This document shows positions 1 through 8,086 of a stretch of 56,405 nt of DNA, one piece after another. The notes under the pieces were generated by a model. That model worked only from the letters and a program-made list of their open reading frames with translations, was not told the origin of the DNA and searched no databases. The stretch lies in assembly GCF_004138295.1 (NCBI RefSeq), contig NZ_SCFM01000045.1:1-56405 (forward strand). The letters run 5' to 3'. Source of the DNA: Ectobacillus funiculus (GTDB lineage: Bacteria > Bacillota > Bacilli > Bacillales > Bacillaceae_G). Each line of letters begins with the position of its first letter. Position 1 is the stretch's first letter. The translations under genes and the position numbers were made by a program.

Positions 1-570
1 GATTTAATGAACAGCGAATTTGCCGGCGACAAAAGCCGTCCGGTTGAAAGTGAAGCTGCTTTTGTGAAATCAATGGAAGAGCTAATGCCAATTTTTGAAA
101 GAGAAGGCATCAAGCTTAATTTACAATCCCACCCTAACGATTTTATTGAGTTGAATACAGAAGCAATTCGAATGATTCGTGCACTGGATAAAGACTGGAT
201 TAAACTGGTATACTCTGTTGCACATGCTTTCTTCTATGACGATGGTATTGGCGATGTAGCAAAACACTTAGAAGAAGCAGGAGATTTACTTGCTCATGTT
301 CTAATTGCTGATACTTTGAATCATAAAGCAGGATTCGGATTACGATATATTGTGAATCCTCCGAATGCAAACGTAACAATTCACCAGCATTTGAACCCTG
401 GTGAAGGTGAAATTAACTTTGAAGCATTATATCGACAATTAAGAGAAATGAAGTTCGATGGCATTGTGACAAACTCAGTATTCGCTTACCCTGATAGACC
501 AGAATGGTCCAACGAATTAACGTTGAAGTCCATTAGAGAAGGATTAAATCTACAATCCATTAAACTTTAA
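1..570 (+). CDS. iolH: IolH-like sugar phosphate isomerase/epimerase, C-terminal part
   Basis: The reading frame is open from base 1, so the gene starts left of the window and only about 189 C-terminal residues are present. The protein resembles the TIM-barrel sugar isomerase/epimerase family, and IolH of myo-inositol catabolism in particular. Visible motifs include [36 protein letters not shown] and [13 protein letters not shown]; the His/Asp/Glu residues in these are of the kind that bind metal and sugar in this family. IolH has no firmly assigned reaction that I know of; it is normally encoded in the iol operon. The upstream genes are not visible, so membership of an iol operon is inferred. 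A strong terminator follows 30 bases after the stop. Another AP-endonuclease-2 family isomerase remains possible. Confidence 0.7.
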   Translation, partial: DLMNSEFAGDKSRPVESEAAFVKSMEELMPIFEREGIKLNLQSHPNDFIELNTEAIRMIRALDKDWIKLVYSVAHAFFYDDGIGDVAKHLEEAGDLLAHVLIADTLNHKAGFGLRYIVNPPNANVTIHQHLNPGEGEINFEALYRQLREMKFDGIVTNSVFAYPDRPEWSNELTLKSIREGLNLQSIKL

Positions 571-600
571 TTAGCTAGCTTTTGCTAATTCTAGCAGTCC

Positions 601-640
601 AGACTGTGGGGAAGATATTCTCCGCAGTCTGTTTCTTTTT
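601..640 (+). terminator. Rho-independent terminator of the iolH-like gene
   Basis: Inverted repeat with arms AGACTGTGGGGA and TCTCCGCAGTCT, followed by GTTTCTTTTT. The T-tract runs directly into dispersed repeat copy 1. Confidence 0.85.
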
Positions 641-746
641 ACACTGTAAGAAAGTATAAATTTCCAGCGAGACGCGAATTTGACGTAGCCAGAAATTTTA
701 AGAATACAGTATAAGTAGGGCTCGTCAATCGGCGAGTTTTCTTTAT
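641..746 (+). repeat. Dispersed terminator-associated repeat, copy 1
   Basis: Begins ACACTGTAAGAAAGTATAAA and ends GGCGAGTTTTCTTTAT. This copy lacks about 30 bases of the linker and second hairpin, so the sequence jumps from GTAGGGCTCG straight into the last hairpin. It lies between convergent genes, directly after the terminator of the left one. Confidence 0.85.
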
Positions 747-804
747 TTGGAAAATGAAAAAGAGTTGGTTCAAAATTCAAACCAACTCTTTTATGTCTTT
801 TTAA

Positions 805-2352
805 TTAACCTAATGTTTTTCTTTGAAAGTCTGCAATGGCATTGTATTCTTCATTCAGCTTACGGGAAACACGCAGGAAAATAGGAACTAATTCACGATA
901 TACTTCAACATGCTCTTTTATCGGACGATGTGTATGGGTAGCTCCTACCATGTTGGAAACAACACGAAGTGAGTCAATTTCTTTTAAGGCATATAGGCCA
1001 AGAATAGCTGCACCAAGGCAAGAACTTTCAAAGCTTTCTGGAACGGTCACTTCTTGATCGAAAATATCTGCCATCATTTGGCGCCATAGTTCTGAGCGTG
1101 CAAAGCCGCCGGTTGCTTGTACCTTCGTCGGCGCACCAATCTGCTCCTCAAGTGCGAGCAAAACGCTATATAGGTTGAAAATTACACCTTCTAATACAGC
1201 ACGAATCATATGTTCTTTTTTGTGATGTAAGGTTAGACCAAAGAAGGAGCCTCTAGCATTGGCATTCCACAACGGTGCGCGTTCTCCAGCTAAATAAGGG
1301 TGGAATAGCAATCCATCTGCACCGGGAGAAACACGTGCTGCAATTCTAGTGAGTACTTCGTATGGATCAACCCCTAAGCTTTTAGCTGTTTCCACCTCAG
1401 CTGCGGCGATTGTATCCCGCACCCAGCGGAATGTCATGCCGCCATTGTTTACAGGGCCGCCAATGACCCAGTGGTCTTCGGTTAAGGCATAACAGAAGAT
1501 GCGTCCTTTTGGATCTGTAACAGGGCGGTCTGTTACGGTACGAATCGCTCCGCTTGTCCCAATTGTTACAGCTACAACTCCAGGATCAATAGCGTTTACA
1601 CCAAGATTGGATAGCACACCATCATTTGCGCCAAGGACAAAAGGAGTAGAAGGAAGAATTCCTAATTCCTTTGCGATATCTTCGTTAAGTCCCTGCAAGT
1701 AGTGAGTGGTAGGAGCGAGCTTAGATAGGTGATCTCTTGTAATGCCGGCCACCTCAAGTGCTTCCTCATCCCAATCTAGGTTGTGTAAGTTCATCATCCC
1801 AGTTGCTGAAGCGATGGAGTGATCGACTACAAATTCTTTAAACAGTTGATAAAATACATACTCTTTAATGGAAATAAACTTAACAGAATTTGCGAAAATC
1901 TCTGGTTTTTCTTCCTTCATCCAGCGGATTTTGCATAACGGCGACATCGGGTGAATCGGTGTTCCCGTACGCATGTAAATGCTATGACCATTCCACTTCT
2001 CTTTAATCGCTTCTGCCCACTTTGTGCTTCTGTTATCCGCCCAAGTGATACAATTTGTAAGAGGCTTTCCTGATTCATCAATTGCAATGACACTGTGCAT
2101 AGCTGAGCTGAATGAAACGCAAAGGAGATCCTCCGGTTGAATGGAGCTTTTTCCAATCGCTTCTTTAATCGTTGCTAGTACTGCTTCGTAAATTTCTCCA
2201 GGGTTTTGCTCAGCAGTTAAAGGCGTTGGAGTTAATAAGGGATATTCAACTGTGTGGTGGGTAATTACTGTGCCGTCCTTTGAGAAAAGGACCGCTTTCG
2301 TACTTGTTGTTCCAATATCAACACCTAACATATATCCAGTTTGCTTCATCAT
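805..2352 (-). CDS. gntK: Gluconokinase (FGGY family)
   Basis: ATP-dependent phosphorylation of D-gluconate to 6-phosphogluconate, feeding the pentose phosphate pathway in the cytoplasm. The 515-aa length matches Bacillus GntK. The N-terminus carries the FGGY phosphate-binding motif GVDIGTTSTKAVLF (residues 10-23). The middle has GANDGVLSNLG with the probable catalytic Asp and then VTIGTSGA; the C-terminal half has the ATP-binding segment ATGGFARSELWRQMMAD. The start ATG follows AGGAGAC at a good distance (a second ATG follows at once). The gene lies 69 bases downstream of the gluconate permease in the same direction, so the two are probably one operon. Xylulokinase-type FGGY proteins are similar, but the permease next door supports gluconate. 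Confidence 0.9.
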   Translation of the reverse strand: MMKQTGYMLGVDIGTTSTKAVLFSKDGTVITHHTVEYPLLTPTPLTAEQNPGEIYEAVLATIKEAIGKSSIQPEDLLCVSFSSAMHSVIAIDESGKPLTNCITWADNRSTKWAEAIKEKWNGHSIYMRTGTPIHPMSPLCKIRWMKEEKPEIFANSVKFISIKEYVFYQLFKEFVVDHSIASATGMMNLHNLDWDEEALEVAGITRDHLSKLAPTTHYLQGLNEDIAKELGILPSTPFVLGANDGVLSNLGVNAIDPGVVAVTIGTSGAIRTVTDRPVTDPKGRIFCYALTEDHWVIGGPVNNGGMTFRWVRDTIAAAEVETAKSLGVDPYEVLTRIAARVSPGADGLLFHPYLAGERAPLWNANARGSFFGLTLHHKKEHMIRAVLEGVIFNLYSVLLALEEQIGAPTKVQATGGFARSELWRQMMADIFDQEVTVPESFESSCLGAAILGLYALKEIDSLRVVSNMVGATHTHRPIKEHVEVYRELVPIFLRVSRKLNEEYNAIADFQRKTLG

Positions 2353-2421
2353 TATAGTCTCCTATCTATGTAGCATAGATCATCTATAAAAGGTTAGAGG
2401 CCTTTTGCTACATTCAAATTG

Positions 2422-3765
2422 TTAAGTAATAAATAAACTAATCAAAAATACAACTACAAATGCTGTGAGGGAGCTTAATGTTTCCATGATTGTCCAAGAG
2501 CGAAGGGTATCTTTTACATCCAATCCAAAATATCGATTGATAAGCCAAAAGCCGGAATCGTTTACATGAGATGCAATGGTGGCACCGGCCGCTATGGAAA
2601 TCGCAATTAATCCTAGAATGGGTCCTTCTAAACCAAGATTGATTATAAAGGGAGATAATAAGCTGCCGGATGTTACCATGGCAACTGTTGCAGAGCCCTG
2701 GGCAATTCTTACAGCGGATGCTATTAGAAATGCAAGGACAATGGGCGGAAGAGAAGAATGTTCCATTGAATTAGCTAATATCTTTCCTACGCCAGAATCC
2801 ATTAGAACCTGCTTAAATACACCGCCAGCACCTGTGACAAGAATAATCATGCCTGCCGGCTCCAGGGCTTTGCTAGCAATCATTTGTACCTCTTGCTTTG
2901 AATATCCGCGTTTAACACCTAAAAAGTAAAATACAAGGATTGTTGAAATAAGCAAAGAGACAAATGGGTGGCCTAAGAATGCAAGGAATGTGCGGATAAT
3001 ATTTCCTTCTTGCAAGACAACCTTTGAAACTGTATTCAAAAGAATCAAAAGTAATGGCACTAAAATAATATTTGCAATGAGTCCAAAGCTTGGCAGTTCT
3101 TGATCATCTTCAATTTCCTCTACATTTATATAGCGCGGAACAGCCACATGTATTTTTTTTGCAATGTATTTTCCAAATAATGGTCCTGCTATTATCATCG
3201 CCGGCAAGCCTGCGATGGTTCCAAATAAAATGACCCATCCAAGATCGGCACCAATTAAATTGGCAACAACAATGGGACCGGGAGTTGGCGGAATGAAGCT
3301 ATGGGTAATAGCCAGGCCGGCAAACAGCGGAATACCATAATAGAGAAGGGAGCGTCCGGTTTTCCTTGCCAGGCGGTAAACAATGGGGACTAAAACAACA
3401 AAGCCGACATCAAAAAAGACGGGAATCCCTACGAGAAACCCTGTAAAACCTAATGCCCAAGGAATTTTGTCTTCTCCAAACTTTTTTATTAGGGTTTTGG
3501 CAAGACGCTCTGCTCCGCCTGATACCTCAAGCATTTGGCCAAACATAGCCCCTAGACCAACGACAACTGCTACAAAACCGAGTGTTTCACCCATACCTTG
3601 TTGCATGGAAGCAATAACCTCATGTAAAGGCATTCCTGCAGCTACTCCAACAAGCAAACTAACAAGAAGAAGTGCGACAAACGCGTGAAGCTTCGTTCGA
3701 ATAACTAAGAATAGAAGTAATGATACCCCAGCGGCAGTGGCTAGAATAGGTATAAATTCGGACAT
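2422..3765 (-). CDS. gntP: Gluconate permease (GntP family)
   Basis: Proton-coupled gluconate uptake across the cytoplasmic membrane. The 447 aa are almost entirely hydrophobic segments, about 12-14 predicted helices, as in the GntP family. Typical stretches are GFLVGIPVFFDVGFVVLVP, FIPPTPGPIVVANLIGADLG and ARIAQGSATVAMVTSG-like sequence near residue 360. The start codon follows CGGAGGACTTACC. It is the first gene of the gntP-gntK pair. A minus-strand promoter, a cre site and RpiR-type boxes lie in the divergent region at 3870-3970. The substrate is assigned mainly from the neighbouring gluconokinase; other GntP members carry idonate or glycerate. Confidence 0.88.
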   Translation of the reverse strand: MSEFIPILATAAGVSLLLFLVIRTKLHAFVALLLVSLLVGVAAGMPLHEVIASMQQGMGETLGFVAVVVGLGAMFGQMLEVSGGAERLAKTLIKKFGEDKIPWALGFTGFLVGIPVFFDVGFVVLVPIVYRLARKTGRSLLYYGIPLFAGLAITHSFIPPTPGPIVVANLIGADLGWVILFGTIAGLPAMIIAGPLFGKYIAKKIHVAVPRYINVEEIEDDQELPSFGLIANIILVPLLLILLNTVSKVVLQEGNIIRTFLAFLGHPFVSLLISTILVFYFLGVKRGYSKQEVQMIASKALEPAGMIILVTGAGGVFKQVLMDSGVGKILANSMEHSSLPPIVLAFLIASAVRIAQGSATVAMVTSGSLLSPFIINLGLEGPILGLIAISIAAGATIASHVNDSGFWLINRYFGLDVKDTLRSWTIMETLSSLTAFVVVFLISLFIT

Positions 3766-3873
3766 GGTAAGTCCTCCGATATCTTATAGAGTGTTACTGC
3801 ATTAGGGCCTCTAAGTGCTCCACTCCAATCCCCCTTCCGATTCTTCATACAGCCATAAGCGTATTTGTTTCGG

Positions 3874-3896
3874 TTTCTCCTCGAGCCGAGGAGAAA
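3874..3896. promoter_or_regulatory. Perfect 10-bp inverted repeat in the gntP leader
   Basis: Arms TTTCTCCTCG and CGAGGAGAAA around AGC. It lies just downstream of the predicted gntP start of transcription, so it would fold as a hairpin in the 5' leader of gntPK or act as a DNA-binding site. It partly overlaps the first RpiR-like box. Confidence 0.55.
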
Positions 3897-3914
3897 AATT
3901 TTTCTGATATGTTC

Positions 3915-3942
3915 ATTATACGAAAAAAAATTCCTTGTGCAA
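3915..3942 (-). promoter_or_regulatory. gntP promoter
   Basis: On the minus strand, -35 TTGCAC and -10 TATAAT with a 16-base spacer. The -35 overlaps the cre site. Confidence 0.65.
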
Positions 3943-3952
3943 TCGTTTCCAA
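3938..3952 (-). promoter_or_regulatory. cre site (CcpA)
   Basis: TTGGAAACGATTGCA on the minus strand fits the cre consensus WTGNAARCGNWWWCA with one mismatch. It overlaps the gntP -35 and suggests glucose repression of gluconate use. Confidence 0.65.
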
Positions 3953-4024
3953 GAAAAAAATTTCTTTGTTAAAGGATTTTAGTTATAATATAGAGTAAGA
4001 TGCTGTGGGAAAGGGGTGAAAAAA

Positions 4025-4867
4025 ATGGAACAGCCTCAACAGTGTTTCACTAGAATCCAGTCCTTTTACCCGGAGCTTAGTGAAACAGAAAAAAAAGTTG
4101 CTGATTATATTTTGCAGTTTCCAGAGAAAATCATGCATCAAACGATTACACAGGTTTCTGAGGATATTGGTGTAGCAACTTCAACTGTTTTTCGCTTTTG
4201 CCAAAGAATGGGTTTTAAAGGATATCAAGCCATGAAAATTGTATTGGCTTCTGAAGTTGCCTTGCCGATTCGAGAAATGGTTCAGGAAAAAATTCAAGAG
4301 CATGATAATGAAAGGGCCGTTACGGAAAAAATCTTTAATACCAGTATTCGGACCTTTAAAGATACGATTCAGATGATGGATTTTTCCCTAATCAAAAAGG
4401 CGGTAAAAGCTATATTACAGGCAGAACGGGTTGAATTTTACGGGATAGGTGGCTCAGGAATCGTAGCGCTTGATGCCCATCATAAATTTATTGGTTCAGG
4501 AATCACTACGGTAGCCTATACGGATCCATATCTACAGCTGCGAGCGGCATCACAGCTTACCGAAAAGGATGTAGCAGTCATTATTTCAGATTCAGGTGCC
4601 AATACAGATACGGTCCAAGTTTGTGAGGCGGCAAAAGAAGCAGGGGCTAAGACAATTGTCATTACTAATTTGACAAAATCCTCTCTCAATAAGAAAGCAG
4701 ATGTCCTTTTGCGTACAGTTTCTAATGGAGTTGAAATGCGCTCTGAGGATGTCTTTTCCAGAATTGTTCAGTTAAGCCTCATTGACGCTTTGTATACAAA
4801 TGTAATCAAAGGTAAAAAGGAAATGGGTCAGGGGCCAATGGGAAGGATTAAAAAGCTATTTGAGTAA
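4025..4867 (+). CDS. RpiR/MurR-family regulator, probably of gluconate genes
   Basis: 280-aa transcription factor with an N-terminal RpiR helix-turn-helix (residues 1-80; LSETEKKVADYIL, then DIGVATSTVFRFCQRMGFKG) and a C-terminal SIS sugar-phosphate-binding domain (from about residue 125; VEFYGIGGSGIVALDAHHKF, later VIISDSGANTDTV). I chose ATG 4025 because AAAGGGGTG lies at the right distance; a GTG at 4016 is in frame but sits inside that ribosome binding site. The gene is divergent from gntPK, with A/T palindromes in between. That suggests it senses a phosphorylated sugar acid such as 6-phosphogluconate and controls gntPK. B. subtilis uses a GntR-type repressor for this job, so the role is an inference from neighbourhood. 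Confidence 0.8.
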   Translation: MEQPQQCFTRIQSFYPELSETEKKVADYILQFPEKIMHQTITQVSEDIGVATSTVFRFCQRMGFKGYQAMKIVLASEVALPIREMVQEKIQEHDNERAVTEKIFNTSIRTFKDTIQMMDFSLIKKAVKAILQAERVEFYGIGGSGIVALDAHHKFIGSGITTVAYTDPYLQLRAASQLTEKDVAVIISDSGANTDTVQVCEAAKEAGAKTIVITNLTKSSLNKKADVLLRTVSNGVEMRSEDVFSRIVQLSLIDALYTNVIKGKKEMGQGPMGRIKKLFE

Positions 4868-4901
4868 TATTTATACAATTAAATAAATAATTACAAAGAG
4901 A

Positions 4902-4930
4902 CCTTGGATGCATATACATCCAAGGTTTTT
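4902..4930 (+). terminator. Terminator of the RpiR gene
   Basis: Arms CCTTGGATG and CATCCAAGG around CATATA, then TTTTT. Dispersed repeat copy 2 starts directly after it. Confidence 0.85.
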
Positions 4931-5069
4931 CACATTGTAAGAGAGTATAATTTTCCAGTTGGAGATGAATTCAGCGTAGTCGGAAATTTTAGGAGTACAG
5001 TGTAAGTGCAACTACACCTCTGTCTTCACCAAAGGTGAGGGCTTGCCAATCCGCGATTTTTCTTTATAT
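4931..5069 (+). repeat. Dispersed terminator-associated repeat, copy 2
   Basis: Full-length copy starting ACATTGTAAGAGAGTATAA and ending GCGATTTTTCTTTAT. The second hairpin reads CACC-AAA-GGTG instead of GCCC-AAG-GGC, a paired change in both arms. Confidence 0.85.
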
Positions 5070-5231
5070 TTTAAGGTTATTCCATCGCTTGTAACCTCGT
5101 ACTTCATTATAATTAAAATCTGCGAAATTTCCCATAAAGAAGTGCTTTGAATTTGATGGGAATAGCTTCTTATTAGTCTTCAACAGGCAGTGTTTCTAGA
5201 GAAAACGATAGAGTATATTATGTATAAATTA

Positions 5232-5260
5232 TTGCGATATTCAGGACAAACCATTATATT
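5232..5260 (+). promoter_or_regulatory. Promoter of the proline symporter gene
   Basis: -35 TTGCGA, 17-base spacer, -10 TATATT, 26 bases before the start codon. The rest of 5070-5231 is AT-rich with no gene that I can support. Confidence 0.6.
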
Positions 5261-5286
5261 AGAAAAGGTGAAAGGAGGAAATATAG

Positions 5287-6750
5287 ATGAAGGTTGAGTT
5301 ATTAGCTTCTATTGGTGTATACATGTTAGGCATGCTCATTATAGGTTACTATGCTTACAAGCGTACGTCCAGTTTGTCTGATTATATGCTAGGCGGAAGA
5401 ACGGTTGGTCCGGCAGTTACTGCAATCAGCGCAGGGGCAGCCGATATGAGCGGATGGTTATTGATGGGGCTTCCAGGAGCTATGTTTGTTCAAGGAATTA
5501 GTGCGTCTTGGATCGCGATTGGTCTTACGTTAGGTGCTTATGCGAACTGGCTGTATGTTGCGCCGCGATTAAGAAGCTATACTGAAGTTGCAAACAATTC
5601 TATGACTATTCCAGCTTTTTTAGAGAACCGTTTCGGTGATGCTTCTAAGATGCTACGTTTAATTTCTGGACTTATTATTATGGTGTTCTTTACATTTTAC
5701 GTATCCTCTGGGATGGTATCCGGCGGGGTCTTGTTTGAAAACACATTTGGTCTGGACTACCATATCGGTCTTTGGATTGTTGCAGGTGTTGTTGTTTTTT
5801 ATACATTGTTTGGCGGGTTTCTTGCGGTAAGCTGGACAGACTTTGTTCAAGGATTAATTATGGTGATTGCTCTTATTATGGTTCCTTTATTTACTGTTAG
5901 GCATACTGGTGGAATTGGATCAGCATTTACTGAGATTAAAACCATTGATCCTACCTTGTTTGATCTGTTTAAAGGGACAAGTCTCTTAGGCATTATTTCT
6001 TTATTTGCATGGGGCCTTGGTTATTTCGGCCAGCCGCATATTATTGTCCGATTTATGGCCATTTCTTCTGTGAAGGAAATTAAAAAAGCACGCGGCATCG
6101 GGATGGGATGGATGATCTTTTCTGTAGGCGGCGCTATGCTTACAGGGTTTGTCGGAATTGCTTATTACTCTAAGCAAGGGTTGAACTTAGCAAACCCAGA
6201 GACAGTATTTATTGAATTGAGTGAAATCTTATTCCATCCTATTATTACTGGATTTTTGCTGGCGGCACTTCTGGCAGCAATTATGAGCACAATTTCTTCA
6301 CAGCTTCTTGTTACTTCAAGTGCGTTGACTGAAGATTTATATAAGACGTTTTTTAGACGTTCTGCAACAGAGAAGGAGCTTATCCTAGTTGGCCGTCTTT
6401 CTGTTTTGCTTGTTTCAATTGTTGCTGTAGTGCTTGCTTACGGTAAAACAGGTACAATTCTATCATTGGTAGGATATGCGTGGGCTGGATTTGGGGCTTC
6501 GTTTGGACCAGTTATTTTATTGAGCCTATACTGGAAGCGGATGAACCGCTGGGGAGCTTTAGCGGGAATGCTGGCAGGGGCAATTACTGTTATCATCTGG
6601 ACAAGCATTCCAGTTTTGAAGGACACACTTTATGAAATGCTTCCAGGATTTGCTGCGAACCTACTTGCTATCTATGTAGTAAGCCTATTAACTCCAAAGC
6701 CAGGTAGGGAGACAGAGGGAAAATTTGAGCAGTATCAGCAATCAGCTTGA
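5287..6750 (+). CDS. putP: Sodium/proline symporter (SSS family)
   Basis: Membrane uptake of L-proline driven by sodium, for nutrition or osmoprotection. The 487 aa fit PutP/OpuE. About 13 hydrophobic segments are visible. Family motifs include DYMLGGRTVGPAVTAISAGA with ADMSGWLLMGLPGA following (residues 30-65), the sodium-site region near GGFLAVSWTDFVQG, and GYFGQPHIIVRFMA around residue 245. The start ATG follows GAAAGGAGGAAATATAG. It is a single-gene unit with its own promoter and a perfect terminator. Pantothenate or other SSS substrates are less likely given the PutP-type motifs. I cannot distinguish PutP from the osmotically controlled OpuE by sequence reading alone. Confidence 0.88.
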   Translation: MKVELLASIGVYMLGMLIIGYYAYKRTSSLSDYMLGGRTVGPAVTAISAGAADMSGWLLMGLPGAMFVQGISASWIAIGLTLGAYANWLYVAPRLRSYTEVANNSMTIPAFLENRFGDASKMLRLISGLIIMVFFTFYVSSGMVSGGVLFENTFGLDYHIGLWIVAGVVVFYTLFGGFLAVSWTDFVQGLIMVIALIMVPLFTVRHTGGIGSAFTEIKTIDPTLFDLFKGTSLLGIISLFAWGLGYFGQPHIIVRFMAISSVKEIKKARGIGMGWMIFSVGGAMLTGFVGIAYYSKQGLNLANPETVFIELSEILFHPIITGFLLAALLAAIMSTISSQLLVTSSALTEDLYKTFFRRSATEKELILVGRLSVLLVSIVAVVLAYGKTGTILSLVGYAWAGFGASFGPVILLSLYWKRMNRWGALAGMLAGAITVIIWTSIPVLKDTLYEMLPGFAANLLAIYVVSLLTPKPGRETEGKFEQYQQSA

Positions 6751-6789
6751 TCTGAAAAGATAAAGAAAGCTTGCTGAGATATTTGAAAG

Positions 6790-6830
6790 ATACCGAGCAT
6801 ATTTTGTAGATATGCTCGGTATTGTTGTTT
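6790..6830 (+). terminator. putP terminator
   Basis: Perfect 12-bp arms ATACCGAGCATA and TATGCTCGGTAT around a 9-base loop, then TGTTGTTT. Confidence 0.88.
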
Positions 6831-6972
6831 TATGAGGAAGAACTGTATGTTAGGAATTTTAAGAATCTATAGGGTAGTTGATTCTTTTAGTCATTATCCG
6901 TTATCATATAAGAAGTATCTTTCTATTTAAGCTACTTGTGTTAAATAGATAATTATTTATTATAAGTTTCTT

Positions 6973-6986
6973 TGTAATCGATTACA
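6973..6986. promoter_or_regulatory. LacI-type operator before the LacI-family gene
   Basis: Perfect palindrome TGTAATCGATTACA with the central CG typical of LacI-family operators, 22 bases before the start codon. Suggests autoregulation. Confidence 0.6.
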
Positions 6987-7008
6987 TCAAGAGGAAGAGT
7001 GAATATAG

Positions 7009-8010
7009 ATGATGAAAATGATTGATGTGGCAAAGCGTGCAAATGTATCTACAGCAACTGTTTCCCGGGTTCTCAGAAAACCGGATAAGGTAAGTAAGGA
7101 TACAAGAGAAAAGGTGTTGGCGGCTATTAAAGAGCTGAATTATCAGCCGAACATGGTGGCCAGACAATTTAGGACAAAAGAAACAAAAACAGTTTTAGTT
7201 GTCATTCCAGACGTCACAAGTCCTTTCTTTTCAGAAGTGCTTAGAGGAATTGAGCATATAGCACTTGAAAGTGGCTATCGGGTGATTTTAGGGGATACAG
7301 AGAACAATATCAACAGGGAACATGAATATATTGAGTTGTTACTTCAGCAGCAAGCGGATGGCATGATTTTATTAACAGCCAGAATGGATCGAGCACGTTT
7401 AGAAGAGATTGCAAATCAATTTCCAGTGGTGCTCGCCTGTGAGTATATTGATGAACTGGATGTTCCGACTGTGTCTATTGACAATATTAGTGCAGCTAGA
7501 AAAGCAACTGAACATTTTATCCAGCTGGGCCATACTAGAATTGCACATATAGCGGGACCTATGAATGTTATATTAAGCCGAGATCGACTGAAGGGCTATG
7601 AACAAGCCCTGATCAGTCACCAATTGCCCATTGACCCTTTGTACATTAAGGAAGGCGATTTTAGCCTTGAGTCCGGTTACAATCAAATGCTGCATTTGCT
7701 TGAGCTAGAGGTTCCGCCTACTGCCGTTTTTGTCTTTAATGATTTAATGGCGATAGGAGCAATTAAAGCCGTAAAAGATAAGGGATTGCGTGTACCGGAG
7801 GATATAGCAGTGGTAGGCTTTGATAATATTAAGATGACTTCCGTATTCGAACCTAACATAACAACGATTGACCAGCCAAAGTATGAGATTGGAAAAAAGG
7901 CAATGGATTTATTACTAAATCTGATGAACGGGGAAACGTTGGAGAGGAAAAAGTTTGTATTAAAGGATGAATTAATTATTAGGGAATCCTCAGGTTTTAA
8001 GAGAATATAG
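7009..8010 (+). CDS. LacI-family transcriptional regulator
   Basis: 333 aa. The N-terminal LacI helix-turn-helix and hinge helix lie in residues 1-60 (IDVAKRANVSTATVSRVLR). The rest is a periplasmic-binding-like sensor domain (VVIPDVTSPFFSEVLRGIE; FNDLMAIGAIKAVKDKG; PEDIAVVGFDNI). The start ATG at 7009 (another follows at 7012) lies after GAGGAAGAG. No sugar genes lie immediately beside it: upstream is putP behind a terminator, downstream a DUF4003-like gene. Its ligand therefore cannot be read from context. A perfect CG-centred palindrome in front of the gene suggests that it controls itself. It is not obviously CcpA, RbsR or MalR. Confidence 0.88.
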   Translation: MMKMIDVAKRANVSTATVSRVLRKPDKVSKDTREKVLAAIKELNYQPNMVARQFRTKETKTVLVVIPDVTSPFFSEVLRGIEHIALESGYRVILGDTENNINREHEYIELLLQQQADGMILLTARMDRARLEEIANQFPVVLACEYIDELDVPTVSIDNISAARKATEHFIQLGHTRIAHIAGPMNVILSRDRLKGYEQALISHQLPIDPLYIKEGDFSLESGYNQMLHLLELEVPPTAVFVFNDLMAIGAIKAVKDKGLRVPEDIAVVGFDNIKMTSVFEPNITTIDQPKYEIGKKAMDLLLNLMNGETLERKKFVLKDELIIRESSGFKRI

Positions 8011-8086
8011 AAAGCAAGCAAGGAATATGCCCTTCCTGTTGCGAATGTATGAGTAAGAGCTATTGTGAGAACGGGAGGGGATTACG

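Larger units (their letters stand above)
3892..3966. promoter_or_regulatory. Three RpiR-type operator boxes
   Basis: Three related A/T palindromes lie at 3892-3905 (AGAAAAATTTTTCT), 3922-3936 (GAAAAAAAATTCCTT) and 3951-3966 (AAGAAAAAAATTTCTT). RpiR-family regulators of Firmicutes often bind GAAA-AT-rich-TTTC palindromes. Box 2 lies in the spacer of the gntP promoter and box 3 overlaps the probable -35 of the regulator gene, so both promoters could be controlled. Inferred from position and symmetry only. Confidence 0.5.
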
